Part shown: piece after piece, positions 6,219 through 14,684 of the stretch | Layout of the letters: the number at the start of each line of letters is the position of its first letter | Position numbering within the stretch: the first letter of the stretch is position 1 | DNA from: Alphaproteobacteria bacterium | Lineage (GTDB): Bacteria > Pseudomonadota > Alphaproteobacteria > Reyranellales > Reyranellaceae | NCBI GenBank assembly: GCA_019635875.1 | Contig: JAHBYP010000009.1 | Span: 62,001 to 126,000 of the forward strand | Length of the DNA stretch: 64,000 nucleotides | Direction: 5' to 3' | Notes under the pieces: generated by a model | Told to the model about the DNA's origin: nothing | Databases searched by the model: none | What the model saw: the letters and a program-made list of their open reading frames with translations, nothing else | Position numbers and translations under genes: made by a program

Positions 6219-8795
6219 CTAGGCCAGGCGCGTGAAGGTTTCCTGGACCATGTGATAGCCCAGCGCGCGGTAGGACTCGAACTGTTCCTCGTCGAAGAAC
6301 TGATCGCCCGTGCTGTGATGCGGGAAATCCTTCTGCACGGCGCGGTACTTCAGCACCGAGGCATCCTCGCGTCCGGTCAGGCTGCTCTTGATGTAGATCA
6401 GCCAGCCGCAGGCGCCGCGGCCGTAGTCGATGCGGCCGATGGCAGCGTGGCGTTTGCTGATGCCGTCCTTGTCGGGCTTGATCGCCGAGGGGTCGATGTC
6501 GATGTTGACTGCCCTGTCGATACGCGCAAAGCGAACGAGATCGCCCAGGCTGGTAAAGGAAAAATCGCCGTCCTGCTCCGCATCGATTGCGATGATCACC
6601 CGGCAGCGGCGGCGGATCAGCTCGTAGATGCCGAGATTCTCGATGTGGCCGCCATCGGAGACATTGATGAACTCCGACGTGGTGTCGAGCGCGCCCACCA
6701 TCTCGCGCAGCAGCTCATCGACGCCGGCATTGGCATAGGCCGGCCGCCTGCCGCTTGCATCGCGCGCGAAGCGGTCCGACATCACGAGCCGCGGGCTGGG
6801 CAGCCAGTAGCCCAGGCGCACATTGACCAGCGCCAGCAGGAAACGCAGCGCGGGGTTGGTCAGGCGGCCGGCATTGGCCGCCGCGGCCCCGGCCGAGATC
6901 GCCACGGCCGAGGACAGCTTGAAGCGCGGGAAGACCTCTTCCAGCGCGTCGGTGCGCATGAAGTCGACCTGGGTGCTGCCGACATGGCACGGCGAGAAGG
7001 TGAAGAAGGTCGCGTTGCGGCCCCGGCCGCGATACTCGTCCCGATCGACGAAGTTCAACGCGGCGTTGATCAGCGGAAATGGCGCCGTGGTCACATCCAT
7101 CGCACTCAGCTTCAGCTCGCTCTGCGACGCCACCGTGTTGCGGTTGTGCAGATCGGCCGAGAACAGGAAGGTGTTGGCCAGCTTGTCGCGATAGTGGCTG
7201 TGCGGCGAGACGTCGTTGGCGATGTAAAGGTAGACATTGACGAGCCACACCAGGCCGGCGACGCCGATCAGCCCGGCGGCATAGAGGACGGCCAATCCGA
7301 CGGGACCCTGCGCCGCGATCCACGACACGATCGTTGTGCCGGGCGTGATCTGCACCCACAGGCCCAGATCAGCGTCGCTCCAGACGCCACCATGGAGCGC
7401 GATCGCGGCCGTGATGAGGATGCTGCCGCCCCACAACACAACCGGCCCGACAAGGGCTGCGGCCAGCAGCAGCAGCGCTTTGCGGGCCCAGCCCGGCAAC
7501 TTCTCGAACCGGCCAAGCCAGGTGGAGCCGATGATTGCCAGCGCGAGGGCGCTGACGCCCTTCCACGAAACATCGTCATCCGCCATCGCCACCCCGACCC
7601 ATGCGGCCACCACCGGCTGCAGCATCAGGAACAGCGCGCCGGCGCTGACCAGCAGGGCCTGCGCCTGCGCCTGGCGAAAGGACTCACGTGCCAGGCCGGC
7701 GGCGGGATCGACGCTGTGCTGCGCCGGGCGCAGTGCGGCAGGATCGGGCCGCCATTGCCCGCGCATGGTCTCGAACACGACCTGTCGGCGCCACTCCAGC
7801 ATCGCGACGGCCACGACGATGAGCCCGGCGATCATGCCGTAGGCCTTGTCGATCTGCCACGCCGTGACGCCGGCGATGGTGGCGCCCACTCCGAACAGGA
7901 ATCCCCACGCCAGCTTGTGATGGCCGCCTTCCAGCCAGTTGCGAACGGGACGACCGATGACGAAGAACGTCGCCCACAGCACGCCCAGCATGGCTGCCGT
8001 CGCGCCCAGCAGCTCGGCCGCCTGCGCGGCGTTGCGCAGCCGCGGGCAGGTCAACATTGCGAGCGTGATCGCCGACAGCAGCAGCACCAGCGGCAACATC
8101 GCCCAGAGATTCAGGAAGAGGCCGCGCACCAGGAGAACGGGTGCGAAGCCGTACTCCAGCACCTTGCCGCGCGGGATCAGATACTGGGCATTGGCACGGA
8201 GATAGCGGAACAGGACGGTCTCGCGAATGCCGACGACATGGGGAAACGGAAAGATCCATCCTGGGTCGGGTCGCGGAAACGGTCGCGGCGCCGCGCGCGC
8301 GCTGGGCGGGCCCTCCCCGGTCGACGCCGCGCGCACCGGCGGCGCCCCGGTGGCCATGCGCGCGCCGGTAATGTTGGCGTTGAGGCAAGCTGCCGTGTAG
8401 CCACCGCCGGAGACGCTCGACAGATAGTCCACGTGCCGCATCACGCCCTTGGCATCGAGCGCCTGGATCGCGCCCAGGCAGGTCGCCGCCGAACGGATGC
8501 CGCCGCCCGACAGTGCCAGGCCGACGAGGTTGTCCGACGTTGGCCGATCGCGGGGGCCGTTGCCCTCCACCCAATCGTCGCCGACAAGCGGCCACCGATC
8601 CGGCGGCCAGCTTGCCGGCTCGTCGCGTTGCGGCTCGTACTTGCCGGTGTCGCGGAAGCGCTCGTCCGCGATAAAGCTCACCAGCCGTTCGGTGTCCTGG
8701 CCGGCGCAACCGACGCCGACCGCGATGCGACGCCGACGCACGACCGCAAGCTCCTCGGCGAAGACCGTGCTGAACCTCAACGCATCGCTTGGCAT
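6219..8795 (-). CDS. Patatin-like phospholipase with a multi-spanning membrane insertion
   Basis: An 858-residue protein with a patatin Ser-Asp dyad split in the primary sequence. Near residue 97 is the oxyanion loop SGGGIRSA; near 129 the nucleophile in SSVSGGGY. The catalytic Asp lies in VSDGGHIENLG at about 710. Between them, roughly residues 210-620, are long hydrophobic stretches predicting about seven to nine membrane helices. Patatin enzymes deacylate lipids; the exact substrate here is unknown. The start MPSDALRF at 8795 is chosen because upstream frame overlaps the divergent enoyl-CoA hydratase; other starts remain possible. First gene of a unit with a small unknown and a thioesterase. 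Confidence 0.8.
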   Translation of the reverse strand: MPSDALRFSTVFAEELAVVRRRRIAVGVGCAGQDTERLVSFIADERFRDTGKYEPQRDEPASWPPDRWPLVGDDWVEGNGPRDRPTSDNLVGLALSGGGIRSAATCLGAIQALDAKGVMRHVDYLSSVSGGGYTAACLNANITGARMATGAPPVRAASTGEGPPSARAAPRPFPRPDPGWIFPFPHVVGIRETVLFRYLRANAQYLIPRGKVLEYGFAPVLLVRGLFLNLWAMLPLVLLLSAITLAMLTCPRLRNAAQAAELLGATAAMLGVLWATFFVIGRPVRNWLEGGHHKLAWGFLFGVGATIAGVTAWQIDKAYGMIAGLIVVAVAMLEWRRQVVFETMRGQWRPDPAALRPAQHSVDPAAGLARESFRQAQAQALLVSAGALFLMLQPVVAAWVGVAMADDDVSWKGVSALALAIIGSTWLGRFEKLPGWARKALLLLAAALVGPVVLWGGSILITAAIALHGGVWSDADLGLWVQITPGTTIVSWIAAQGPVGLAVLYAAGLIGVAGLVWLVNVYLYIANDVSPHSHYRDKLANTFLFSADLHNRNTVASQSELKLSAMDVTTAPFPLINAALNFVDRDEYRGRGRNATFFTFSPCHVGSTQVDFMRTDALEEVFPRFKLSSAVAISAGAAAANAGRLTNPALRFLLALVNVRLGYWLPSPRLVMSDRFARDASGRRPAYANAGVDELLREMVGALDTTSEFINVSDGGHIENLGIYELIRRRCRVIIAIDAEQDGDFSFTSLGDLVRFARIDRAVNIDIDPSAIKPDKDGISKRHAAIGRIDYGRGACGWLIYIKSSLTGREDASVLKYRAVQKDFPHHSTGDQFFDEEQFESYRALGYHMVQETFTRLA

Positions 8796-8910
8796 GCCCA
8801 GCCCACCCCACTTCGACCGGAACCACCGATGACGAGCGCAGCCATCGGGTCTAGACTCATCCACTCGACAGCGTAGCGCCCCGTGCGGCGCGGAACCAGT
8901 GGATGCAGCG

Positions 8911-9711
8911 ATGTCAGATCCCGCAACCGTCAACGAACCCGTGCTGCTGCGCGAGGACCATGGCCGCGTCGCCGTGCTGACGCTCAACCGCCCCAGGGCG
9001 ATGAACGCGCTGTCATCCGCGTTGATCGCCGCGCTCGACCAGGAGCTCGACCGGCTCGATGCCGACGGGACGATCCGCGTCGTGCTGATCCAGGCCAATG
9101 GCCGTGCCTTCTGCGCCGGCCACGACCTGCGCGAGGTGCGCTCCAGCGAGGACTACGCCTTCCACTACGACCTGATGAGCCGCTGCAGCGCCATGATGCT
9201 GAAGATCGCGCGGCTGAAGCAGCCGGTGATCGCCAAGGTGCGCGGCATCGCCACCGCCGCCGGCTGCCAGCTGGTGGCGCAGTGCGATCTCGCCATCGCC
9301 TCCTCAGAGGCGAAGTTCGCGACGCCGGGCGTGCATATCGGCCTGTTCTGCGGCACGCCCTCGGTGCCGCTGGGCCGCAATGTCGGCGCCAAGCGTGCCC
9401 TCGACATGCTGTTCACCGGCGAACCCGTCAGCGCTGAGACGGCGCTGCGCGACGGCCTGCTCTCGCGCGTCGTGCCCGACGATCAGCTCGACGGCGCGGC
9501 GATCGAGCTGGCGCAGCACATCGCCTCGAAGAGCCCGCTGGTGCTGTCGCAGGGCAAGGCGCTGTTCCACAAGCACATGGCGATGGGGCTGGAGCAGGCC
9601 TACGCCTATGCCAGCGCCGCCATGGCCGGCGGCATGATGCGCGAGGACGCCAAGCTCGGCATCGACGCCTTCGTGCAGAAGAAGCCCCAGCCCGACTGGC
9701 CTGGACGGTAG
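8911..9711 (+). CDS. Enoyl-CoA hydratase/isomerase family protein (ECHDC3-like)
   Basis: Crotonase-fold enzyme of 266 residues. The oxyanion-hole segments are FCAGHDLREV and KVRGIATAAGCQLVAQCDLAIAS, the second ending in the family strand. The GLFCGTPSVPL stretch and MLFTGEPVSAETA resemble the ECHDC3 subgroup more than FadB-type hydratases. It lacks the usual pair of hydratase glutamates at the expected places, so hydratase activity is uncertain. The ATG at 8911 gives MSDPATV; an in-frame GTG at 8899 is possible. Its 5' end lies 115 bases from the divergent patatin start. Confidence 0.85.
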   Translation: MSDPATVNEPVLLREDHGRVAVLTLNRPRAMNALSSALIAALDQELDRLDADGTIRVVLIQANGRAFCAGHDLREVRSSEDYAFHYDLMSRCSAMMLKIARLKQPVIAKVRGIATAAGCQLVAQCDLAIASSEAKFATPGVHIGLFCGTPSVPLGRNVGAKRALDMLFTGEPVSAETALRDGLLSRVVPDDQLDGAAIELAQHIASKSPLVLSQGKALFHKHMAMGLEQAYAYASAAMAGGMMREDAKLGIDAFVQKKPQPDWPGR

Positions 9712-9786
9712 CCCGCGGCGCGCCCTTGTGAAACGCGGTCCAGCGCCGCAATCTCGTCCTGACGAACAGCGCTAGGGGAAACGACC

Positions 9787-10554
9787 GTGCGATCGAACAA
9801 GATCAAGCAGATGTGGCGTGACGGGCAATGCGTGACGCTGGGATGGCTCTCCGTCTCCCACGGGTTCACGGCGGAGGTCATGGCGCGCCAGGGCTTCGAC
9901 GCGCTGTGCGTCGACCTGCAGCACGGCACCGCTGAAATGAATGACGTCGGCCCGATGCTGCAGGCGATCTCGCAGACCGACACGGTGCCGGTCGTGCGCG
10001 TCGCGTGGAACGAGCCGGCGGCCATCATGAAGGCCCTGGACCTTGGCGCCTACGGCATCATCGTGCCGCTGGTTAACACCGCCGAGGAAGCCGCGATGGC
10101 GGTGGCCGCATGCCGCTATCCGCCCGTCGGCATGCGCTCGAACGGACCCGTGCGCGCCGTGCACTACGGCGGCAACGACTACGTCGCCAAGGCCAACGAC
10201 GAGATCGTCGTCATGGCCATGATCGAGACCAAGCAGGGCCTCGCCAACCTCGACGCGATCTGCGCCACGCCCGGCCTCGACGCCGTCTATATCGGGCCGG
10301 CCGATCTGTCGTTCGCGCTGGGCCTGCCGCCGCGCGGCGACAACCCCGATCCGCTCCACATCGCCACCTGCGACAAGATCCGCGAGGCGGCGCACAAGGC
10401 CGGCATCAAGTGCGTCATGCACTGCGCCGGCGCGGCCTTCGCGGCCGGCGCGGTGAAGCGCGGCTTCGACATGGTGATGCTGACGTCCGATCTGTCGTGC
10501 ATGATCGCCGGCGCACGCCAGCAACTCGACGAGCTCAAGGCCAAGACGCGCTGA
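9787..10554 (+). CDS. HpcH/HpaI-type aldolase
   Basis: A class II, metal-dependent pyruvate aldolase-type TIM barrel of 255 residues. Landmarks are the early DLQHG, the invariant arginine region VRVAWNEPAAIMKALDLGAYGIIVPLV, the metal-binding glutamate in MIETKQGLANL and YIGPADLSFALG. Family enzymes cleave 2-keto-4-hydroxy acids from aromatic breakdown to pyruvate and an aldehyde; the true substrate here is not readable. The start is a GTG preceded by AGGGGAAACGACC. The enoyl-CoA hydratase upstream and TetR gene downstream share its direction. Confidence 0.86.
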   Translation: MRSNKIKQMWRDGQCVTLGWLSVSHGFTAEVMARQGFDALCVDLQHGTAEMNDVGPMLQAISQTDTVPVVRVAWNEPAAIMKALDLGAYGIIVPLVNTAEEAAMAVAACRYPPVGMRSNGPVRAVHYGGNDYVAKANDEIVVMAMIETKQGLANLDAICATPGLDAVYIGPADLSFALGLPPRGDNPDPLHIATCDKIREAAHKAGIKCVMHCAGAAFAAGAVKRGFDMVMLTSDLSCMIAGARQQLDELKAKTR

Positions 10555-10611
10555 GGCGGCGGACGCCAACTCTCTGAAAATTCGACAGTTCCGCACGCAG
10601 TGAAAATCCAC

Positions 10612-10664
10612 TTGCATCCACACCGACTAGTTGGTATGTATATCCGTACCAAACGGTATGGACC
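10612..10664 (+). promoter_or_regulatory. Promoter with overlapping palindromic operator for the TetR gene
   Basis: TTGCAT (10612-10617) and TATGTA (10635-10640) with 17-base spacing form a sigma70 promoter. The -10 lies inside a 22-base palindrome at 10631-10652 whose outer arms are TTGGTA and TACCAA, 18 of 22 positions symmetric. A third GGTATGG half-site follows at 10656-10662, making a second overlapping palindrome. The layout is that of a TetR autorepressor operator blocking RNA polymerase. Confidence 0.7.
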
Positions 10665-10671
10665 TGTCGAG

Positions 10672-11292
10672 ATGACGACCGCGACCGCTTCTTCGTCCCG
10701 CTCCCGGCTGCTCGAGGCCGGCTCGACCGTGATCCGCGCCAAGGGCTACACGGCGACGACGGTCGACGACATCTGCGCCGCGGCCGGCGTCACCAAGGGC
10801 AGCTTCTTCCATCATTTCAAGACCAAGGAAGAGCTGGTGCTGGGCGCCGTGGCGCACTGGAACGAGTGGACCGAGACGGTGTTCGCCGCCGCCGATTATC
10901 ACCGGCACGACGATCCGCTGCAGCGCCTGCTGGGCTACGTCGACCTGCGCATCTCCATTCTCGATCGCGGGATCCCCGAGTTCACCTGCCTGCTCGGCAC
11001 GCTGGTGCAGGAGACCTACGCCACCCATCCCGCCGTGCGCGAGGCCTGCGATCGCGGGATGTCGAGCCACATCGTCGCCATCACGCGCGACGCGGAGGCC
11101 GCCCGGCAGCTCTACGCGCCGAACGCCGAATGGACCGCCGAAAGCGTCGGCTACTTCATCCAGGCCGTGCTGCAGGGCTCGTTCATCTTCGCCAAGGCCA
11201 AGCAGCAGGCCGACGTGGCGCGCCAGAACCTCGCCCACCTCAGGCGCTACCTCGTGAGCCTCTTCCCCGCCTCCCCTTCACCGCGTCGATAA
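10672..11292 (+). CDS. TetR/AcrR-family transcriptional regulator
   Basis: A 206-residue regulator. The N-terminal helix-turn-helix is classical: LLEAGSTVIRAKGYTATTVDDICAAAGVTKGSFFHHF is the TetR domain, here named in pieces by position (residues 12-47). The helical C-terminal half would bind a ligand, unknown here, and form the dimer. The ATG at 10672 is downstream of its own promoter and palindromic operator, implying autorepression. The next gene, a START-like protein 12 bases beyond, is likely in the same transcript and may share the inducer response. Confidence 0.88.
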   Translation: MTTATASSSRSRLLEAGSTVIRAKGYTATTVDDICAAAGVTKGSFFHHFKTKEELVLGAVAHWNEWTETVFAAADYHRHDDPLQRLLGYVDLRISILDRGIPEFTCLLGTLVQETYATHPAVREACDRGMSSHIVAITRDAEAARQLYAPNAEWTAESVGYFIQAVLQGSFIFAKAKQQADVARQNLAHLRRYLVSLFPASPSPRR

Positions 11293-11304
11293 GGAGTATC
11301 GATC

Positions 11305-11748
11305 ATGCCCAGCACCATCCGCCTGCATCGCGTCCTGAAGGCCCCGCCGGAGCGCGTCTATCGCGCCTGGCTCGATCCGGCGGCCAACGCAAAGTTCCTG
11401 CCGCCCAACGGCTTCACCTGCACCGTCCACCACATGGACGCCAAGGTCGGCGGCACCTTCCGCATGTCGTTCACCAACTTCAGCGGCGGCGGCAGCCACG
11501 CCTTCGGCGGCGAGTACCTCGAGCTCAAGCCCAACGAGCGCCTGCGCTACACCGACAGGTTCGACGATCCCAACCTCCCGGGCGAGATCCGCGTCACCAT
11601 CGACCTGACAAAGGTGTCGTGCGGCACCGAGATGAGCATCGTGCAGGAGGGCGTGCCCGACGTGATCCCCGCCGAGGCCTGCTATCTCGGCTGGCAGGAC
11701 ACGCTCAATCAATTCGCCGCGCTGGTCGATCCCGAGATCCCGGGCTGA
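11305..11748 (+). CDS. SRPBCC (AHSA1-type START) domain protein
   Basis: A 147-residue single-domain protein of the AHSA1/START superfamily, a helix-grip fold with a hydrophobic cavity. Typical features are the RVLKAPPERVYRAWLDPA opening, GGTFRMSF and the closing GWQDTLNQFAALV helix. Family members bind small hydrophobic ligands or act as stress proteins; no activity can be assigned. It has an excellent ribosome site (AAGGAG) and follows the TetR gene closely. Its stop is one base from the stop of the convergent exported-protein gene. Confidence 0.85.
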   Translation: MPSTIRLHRVLKAPPERVYRAWLDPAANAKFLPPNGFTCTVHHMDAKVGGTFRMSFTNFSGGGSHAFGGEYLELKPNERLRYTDRFDDPNLPGEIRVTIDLTKVSCGTEMSIVQEGVPDVIPAEACYLGWQDTLNQFAALVDPEIPG

Positions 11749-11749
11749 G

Positions 11750-12172
11750 CTACTTCAGGACGATGATCGCGCCTTCCTCGAAGAGGTAGTAGCCGGTGGC
11801 GCCGTCGAACACGACGCGCGCCACCGTATTGCCGGGTCCGCTCGCCCTCGCGCACTTCACCGCACCGGCGAGGACCGCGCCCGACGTCGGCGGCAATGCG
11901 CCGGGCAGCATCAGGCGGGCGGCGATTTCGGCCGGTCTCGGCTGGATGTCGCTGTAGTCGGCGCCGCTCTCGCAGCTCGTATAGAGCGGATTGGTGAACC
12001 GGCCGGGAGCCAGCGTGATCTTCCGGCCGACCGCCTGGTTGATACCCGCAAGCGTGCGGGCATCGCAGGTCGGGCAGATCACGCGCTCGATGGTCCAGGC
12101 CCGCTGCCACGGCTCGGCGGCATGCACGCCGGTCGCGGCCGCTAGACAGGCGATCAGTGCCAGGCGACGCAT
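11750..12172 (-). CDS. Small exported protein of unknown function with a CxxC motif
   Basis: A 140-residue protein with a clear signal peptide (MRRLALIACLAAATGVHAAEP). The mature part holds ICPTC at about 33-37 and two more cysteines in TSCESG and VKCARA, which could form disulfides in the periplasm. The rest shows no family I know. The start is fixed by the signal peptide and by close coupling to the upstream gene, whose TAG stop precedes it as TAGCCATG. It is the third gene of a unit with an oxidoreductase and an HNH-like protein. Confidence 0.7.
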   Translation of the reverse strand: MRRLALIACLAAATGVHAAEPWQRAWTIERVICPTCDARTLAGINQAVGRKITLAPGRFTNPLYTSCESGADYSDIQPRPAEIAARLMLPGALPPTSGAVLAGAVKCARASGPGNTVARVVFDGATGYYLFEEGAIIVLK

Positions 12173-12174
12173 GG

Positions 12175-12849
12175 CTAGCGAATCCGCGTCAGCGTGTGCG
12201 CCGTCAGCCGCTCCTCCAGCGCGCCGGCCGGCGCCGTGATTCCCAGGCCCGCCAGATAGGTGAAGAGCGCGCGGACGGCGGGCTGGTTGGCGGCGGCCGA
12301 ATCGCTGTCGGGCAGGCTTTCCCAGCCGTTGAAGCCCGCGGCCTTGCCGATGGTCATCCATGTCGCGTGGCGCACGCGCTTGCGGCCGGCGACGTCATCG
12401 GCACGCTGCTTCATCTCCTTCTCGACCGTACGGCCCAGCGACTGGTTGCCCGGCGCACCGATCGACATGGCGCGCACATGGCTCAGGCCATCGAGCGCGC
12501 CGGCGGCCTTGGGAAAGACGTGGTCGACGTTCCAGTCGCTGCCGGTCGGCCGGCCCCCCATGCCCAGGCGGGTGCGCGCGAACTCGTCGAACAGGTCGCG
12601 ATAGTTCTTGTCGCGCGGATCGACCCACAGTTCCGGCTCGTTGCCCTGGAACCAGACGAAGGCCTGCGACACCGCGCGCGAGCCCAGCGTCTCGAGCCGG
12701 CCGCCCAGCCGCATGGTGCGGGGCCCGCTGCCGCGGCCGACGATGTTGTCGATGCTGGCGATGCCGATCCACGCCTCGCCGCCGGCAAGGAATTGCGTCA
12801 CCAGAACCTGCAACTGGCGCTGCAATGGTGCGGGCCAACCCGGAATCAT
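12175..12849 (-). CDS. Unrecognised protein with an HNH-like DHVFPK motif
   Basis: A 224-residue protein not assigned to a family. The stretch NVDHVFPKA (Asp109, His110) followed by SIGAPGNQSLG (Asn135) and VEKEM resembles the DHxFPx...N core of DUF1524/GmrSD-type HNH nucleases, where the first His and later Asn or His hold the metal. The upstream half (residues 1-100) contains WIGIASIDN and FVWFQGNEPELWVDPRDKNY and no known nuclease partner domain. No signal peptide. It starts 15 bases after the oxidoreductase stop and is coupled to the exported protein downstream. Nuclease function is an inference only. Confidence 0.55.
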   Translation of the reverse strand: MIPGWPAPLQRQLQVLVTQFLAGGEAWIGIASIDNIVGRGSGPRTMRLGGRLETLGSRAVSQAFVWFQGNEPELWVDPRDKNYRDLFDEFARTRLGMGGRPTGSDWNVDHVFPKAAGALDGLSHVRAMSIGAPGNQSLGRTVEKEMKQRADDVAGRKRVRHATWMTIGKAAGFNGWESLPDSDSAAANQPAVRALFTYLAGLGITAPAGALEERLTAHTLTRIR

Positions 12850-12864
12850 GGCGCTCTCCCTTCG

Positions 12865-14037
12865 CTAGTCGGCGGCGTCCGTCATACTCGTGCCGTAGGT
12901 CGAGGGCATGACAGTCTTCACCGATTGCGCGCGCTTGGCGAGCCAGTAGGCCTGGGCCGGCGGCACGCTGGCGAAATCCTGCTCGACGCCCAGCTTGCGT
13001 GCCGCATCCATCGGCCAGTTCGGGTTGTAGAGCAGCTCGCGCGCCAGCGCGATCAGGTCGGCCCTGCCCTCCTGCAGGATCGCCTCGGCCTGGTCGGCGT
13101 GCACGATCAGGCCGACCGCCATGCTCATGATGCCGGCGTCGCGCCGCAGCGTCTCGGCATAGGGCACCTGGTAGCCGTAGGTCACCGGGCCGGCACTGAC
13201 CACCGGGCTGCCGCGCATGCCGCCCGAGCTGCAGTCGATCACGTCGACGCCCTTGGGCTTCACCATCCTGGCGAGTTCCACGCTCTGCGCCGGCCCCCAG
13301 CCCGAATCGTCCTCGACCGAGAGCCGCAGGAACAGCGGCTTGTGCGCCGGCCAATGCGCGCGCACCGACTCGATCACCTCGATGCAGAAGCGCATGCGGT
13401 TGAGCTCGGAGCCGCCGTACTCGTCGTTGCGCTTGTTGGAGAACGGCGAGAGGAACTGGTGGATCAGGTAGCCGTGCGCGCCATGCACGTCGAGCACCTC
13501 GAAGCCCGCCTCGTGCGCGCGCCGCGCCGCCTGGCCCCAGCGCTCGACGACCTCCGGGATCTCCTCGCGCGACAGCGCGCGTGGCACCGGATCTGTCGCC
13601 GGCGACGCCTCGGCGCTCGACGACACCAGCTCCCATCCCTCCCAGTCGAAGACCTCCGGCGCCCCTGGGTCGAGCAGCGGCGCGCCGCCTTCCCATGGCC
13701 GCCGGCGCCTGGCTTTGCGGCCGGAATGGCCGAGCTGGATGCCGGGCACGGCGCCATGCTGACGAATGAACTCGACGCAGCGGCGTACGCCGGGAATGAA
13801 CCTGTCGTCCCACAGGCCGAGATCGCCCACCGTGCCGCAGCCGCGCCGCTCGACCTTGGTCGATTCCATGATCACCAGGCCGGCGCCACCCGCGGCGTAG
13901 CGGCCGGCGTTCATCAGGTGCCAGTCGGTGGCGAAGCCTTCCTTGGCGGCGTACTGGTGCATCGGCGCCACGACGACGCGGTTCTTGAGCGTCACGTCGC
14001 GCAACTGGATCGGCGTGAACAGCAGAGGCTGGGCCAC
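12865..14037 (-). CDS. NADH:flavin oxidoreductase, old-yellow-enzyme family (YqjM-like)
   Basis: FMN-dependent TIM-barrel ene-reductase. Features: LFTPIQLRDVTLKNRVVVAPM near the N-terminus (FMN and substrate side), QLGHSGRKA, the histidine pair of DVHGAHGYLIHQFLSP and SNKRNDEYGGS, and the late phosphate-binding arginine helix. The start is moved to a GTG at 14037 because GGGAG stands eight bases before it; the ATG at 14064 would lie inside a palindromic repeat. About 390 residues, slightly longer than YqjM. The physiological substrate is unknown. It heads a probable three-gene unit with the HNH-like and exported proteins. Confidence 0.85.
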   Translation of the reverse strand: MAQPLLFTPIQLRDVTLKNRVVVAPMHQYAAKEGFATDWHLMNAGRYAAGGAGLVIMESTKVERRGCGTVGDLGLWDDRFIPGVRRCVEFIRQHGAVPGIQLGHSGRKARRRRPWEGGAPLLDPGAPEVFDWEGWELVSSSAEASPATDPVPRALSREEIPEVVERWGQAARRAHEAGFEVLDVHGAHGYLIHQFLSPFSNKRNDEYGGSELNRMRFCIEVIESVRAHWPAHKPLFLRLSVEDDSGWGPAQSVELARMVKPKGVDVIDCSSGGMRGSPVVSAGPVTYGYQVPYAETLRRDAGIMSMAVGLIVHADQAEAILQEGRADLIALARELLYNPNWPMDAARKLGVEQDFASVPPAQAYWLAKRAQSVKTVMPSTYGTSMTDAAD

Positions 14038-14060
14038 TCGTTTCGCTCCCGAATTCACTG

Positions 14061-14140
14061 GCATTCCAAGCGTAGCGAGGAATCTCTCGGCGATGGAGTC
14101 CCGATTCGACGAGATTCCTCGCTACGCTCGGAATGACAGG
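14061..14140. repeat. Palindromic repeat, ATTCC-AGCGTAGCGAGGAAT variant
   Basis: Inverted arms GGCATTCCAAGCGTAGCGAG (14061-14080) and CTCGCTACGCTCGGAATGAC (about 14119-14138) around a 40-base middle. The core GAGCGYAGCGAGG is shared with the larger element family elsewhere in the window. It lies between divergent genes and contains the alternative ATG of the oxidoreductase gene. Confidence 0.75.
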
Positions 14141-14157
14141 AATCGTATAGTCCGGCC

Positions 14158-14643
14158 ATGTCGGTCGATCACAACCACTACCCCGATTCCTACCTGCGCC
14201 AGGTGCTGCGCGACGTCAAAAGCATCGCCATGGTCGGTGCCTCGGCCAACTGGAACCGGCCGAGCTACTTCGCCATGAAGTACCTGCTCGACAGCGGCTA
14301 CCGCGTCTATCCGGTGAATCCCGGCGCGGCGGGACAGGAGATCCTCGGCCAGAAGACCTACGCCTCGCTCGACGAGCTGCCGGAGAAGGTCGACATGGTC
14401 GACATCTTCCGCAACAGCGAGGCCGCCGGGCCGATCACCGACGACGCCATCAGGCACGGCGCCAAGGTGGTGTGGATGCAGCTCACCATCCGCAACGACG
14501 ATGCCGCCAGGCGCGCCGAGGAGGCCGGCCTGCGCGTGGTGATGAACCGATGCCCCAAGATCGAGCACAGCCGCCTGGTCGGCAAGCTGGAATGGCACGG
14601 CATCGCTTCGGGCGTGATCAGCAGCAAGAAGCGAAAGCTGTAG
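14158..14643 (+). CDS. CoA-binding domain protein (YccU type)
   Basis: A 161-residue single Rossmann-like CoA-binding domain (CoA_binding_2). It shows SIAMVGASANWNRPSYFAMKYLLDSGY, residues about 21-47, the classic nucleotide loop, then VYPVNP, VDIFRNSEAAGPI and MNRCPKIEH near the end. Related YccU proteins are cytoplasmic and of unknown role. The ATG lies just beyond a palindromic repeat, and no strong ribosome site is visible. Direction and spacing (41 bases) suggest it may be transcribed with the flavin enzyme downstream. Confidence 0.85.
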   Translation: MSVDHNHYPDSYLRQVLRDVKSIAMVGASANWNRPSYFAMKYLLDSGYRVYPVNPGAAGQEILGQKTYASLDELPEKVDMVDIFRNSEAAGPITDDAIRHGAKVVWMQLTIRNDDAARRAEEAGLRVVMNRCPKIEHSRLVGKLEWHGIASGVISSKKRKL

Positions 14644-14684
14644 CGCGGGGACGTCCGCCAAAGGCACGGGGAGGAAACACGGCG

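Noticed and set aside
6252..8876. An 874-residue open frame opposite the patatin gene
   Set aside because: Same reason: composition typical of an antisense shadow, no domain, and the opposite strand has all patatin motifs.
8796..9098. Extending the patatin-like protein to a start at 9098
   Set aside because: This would overlap the divergent hydratase gene for almost 190 bases, and the added 101 residues have shadow-like composition.
12157..14136. A 659-residue plus-strand frame over three minus-strand genes
   Set aside because: It spans gene boundaries and its product is rich in His, Arg and Asp with no family features.
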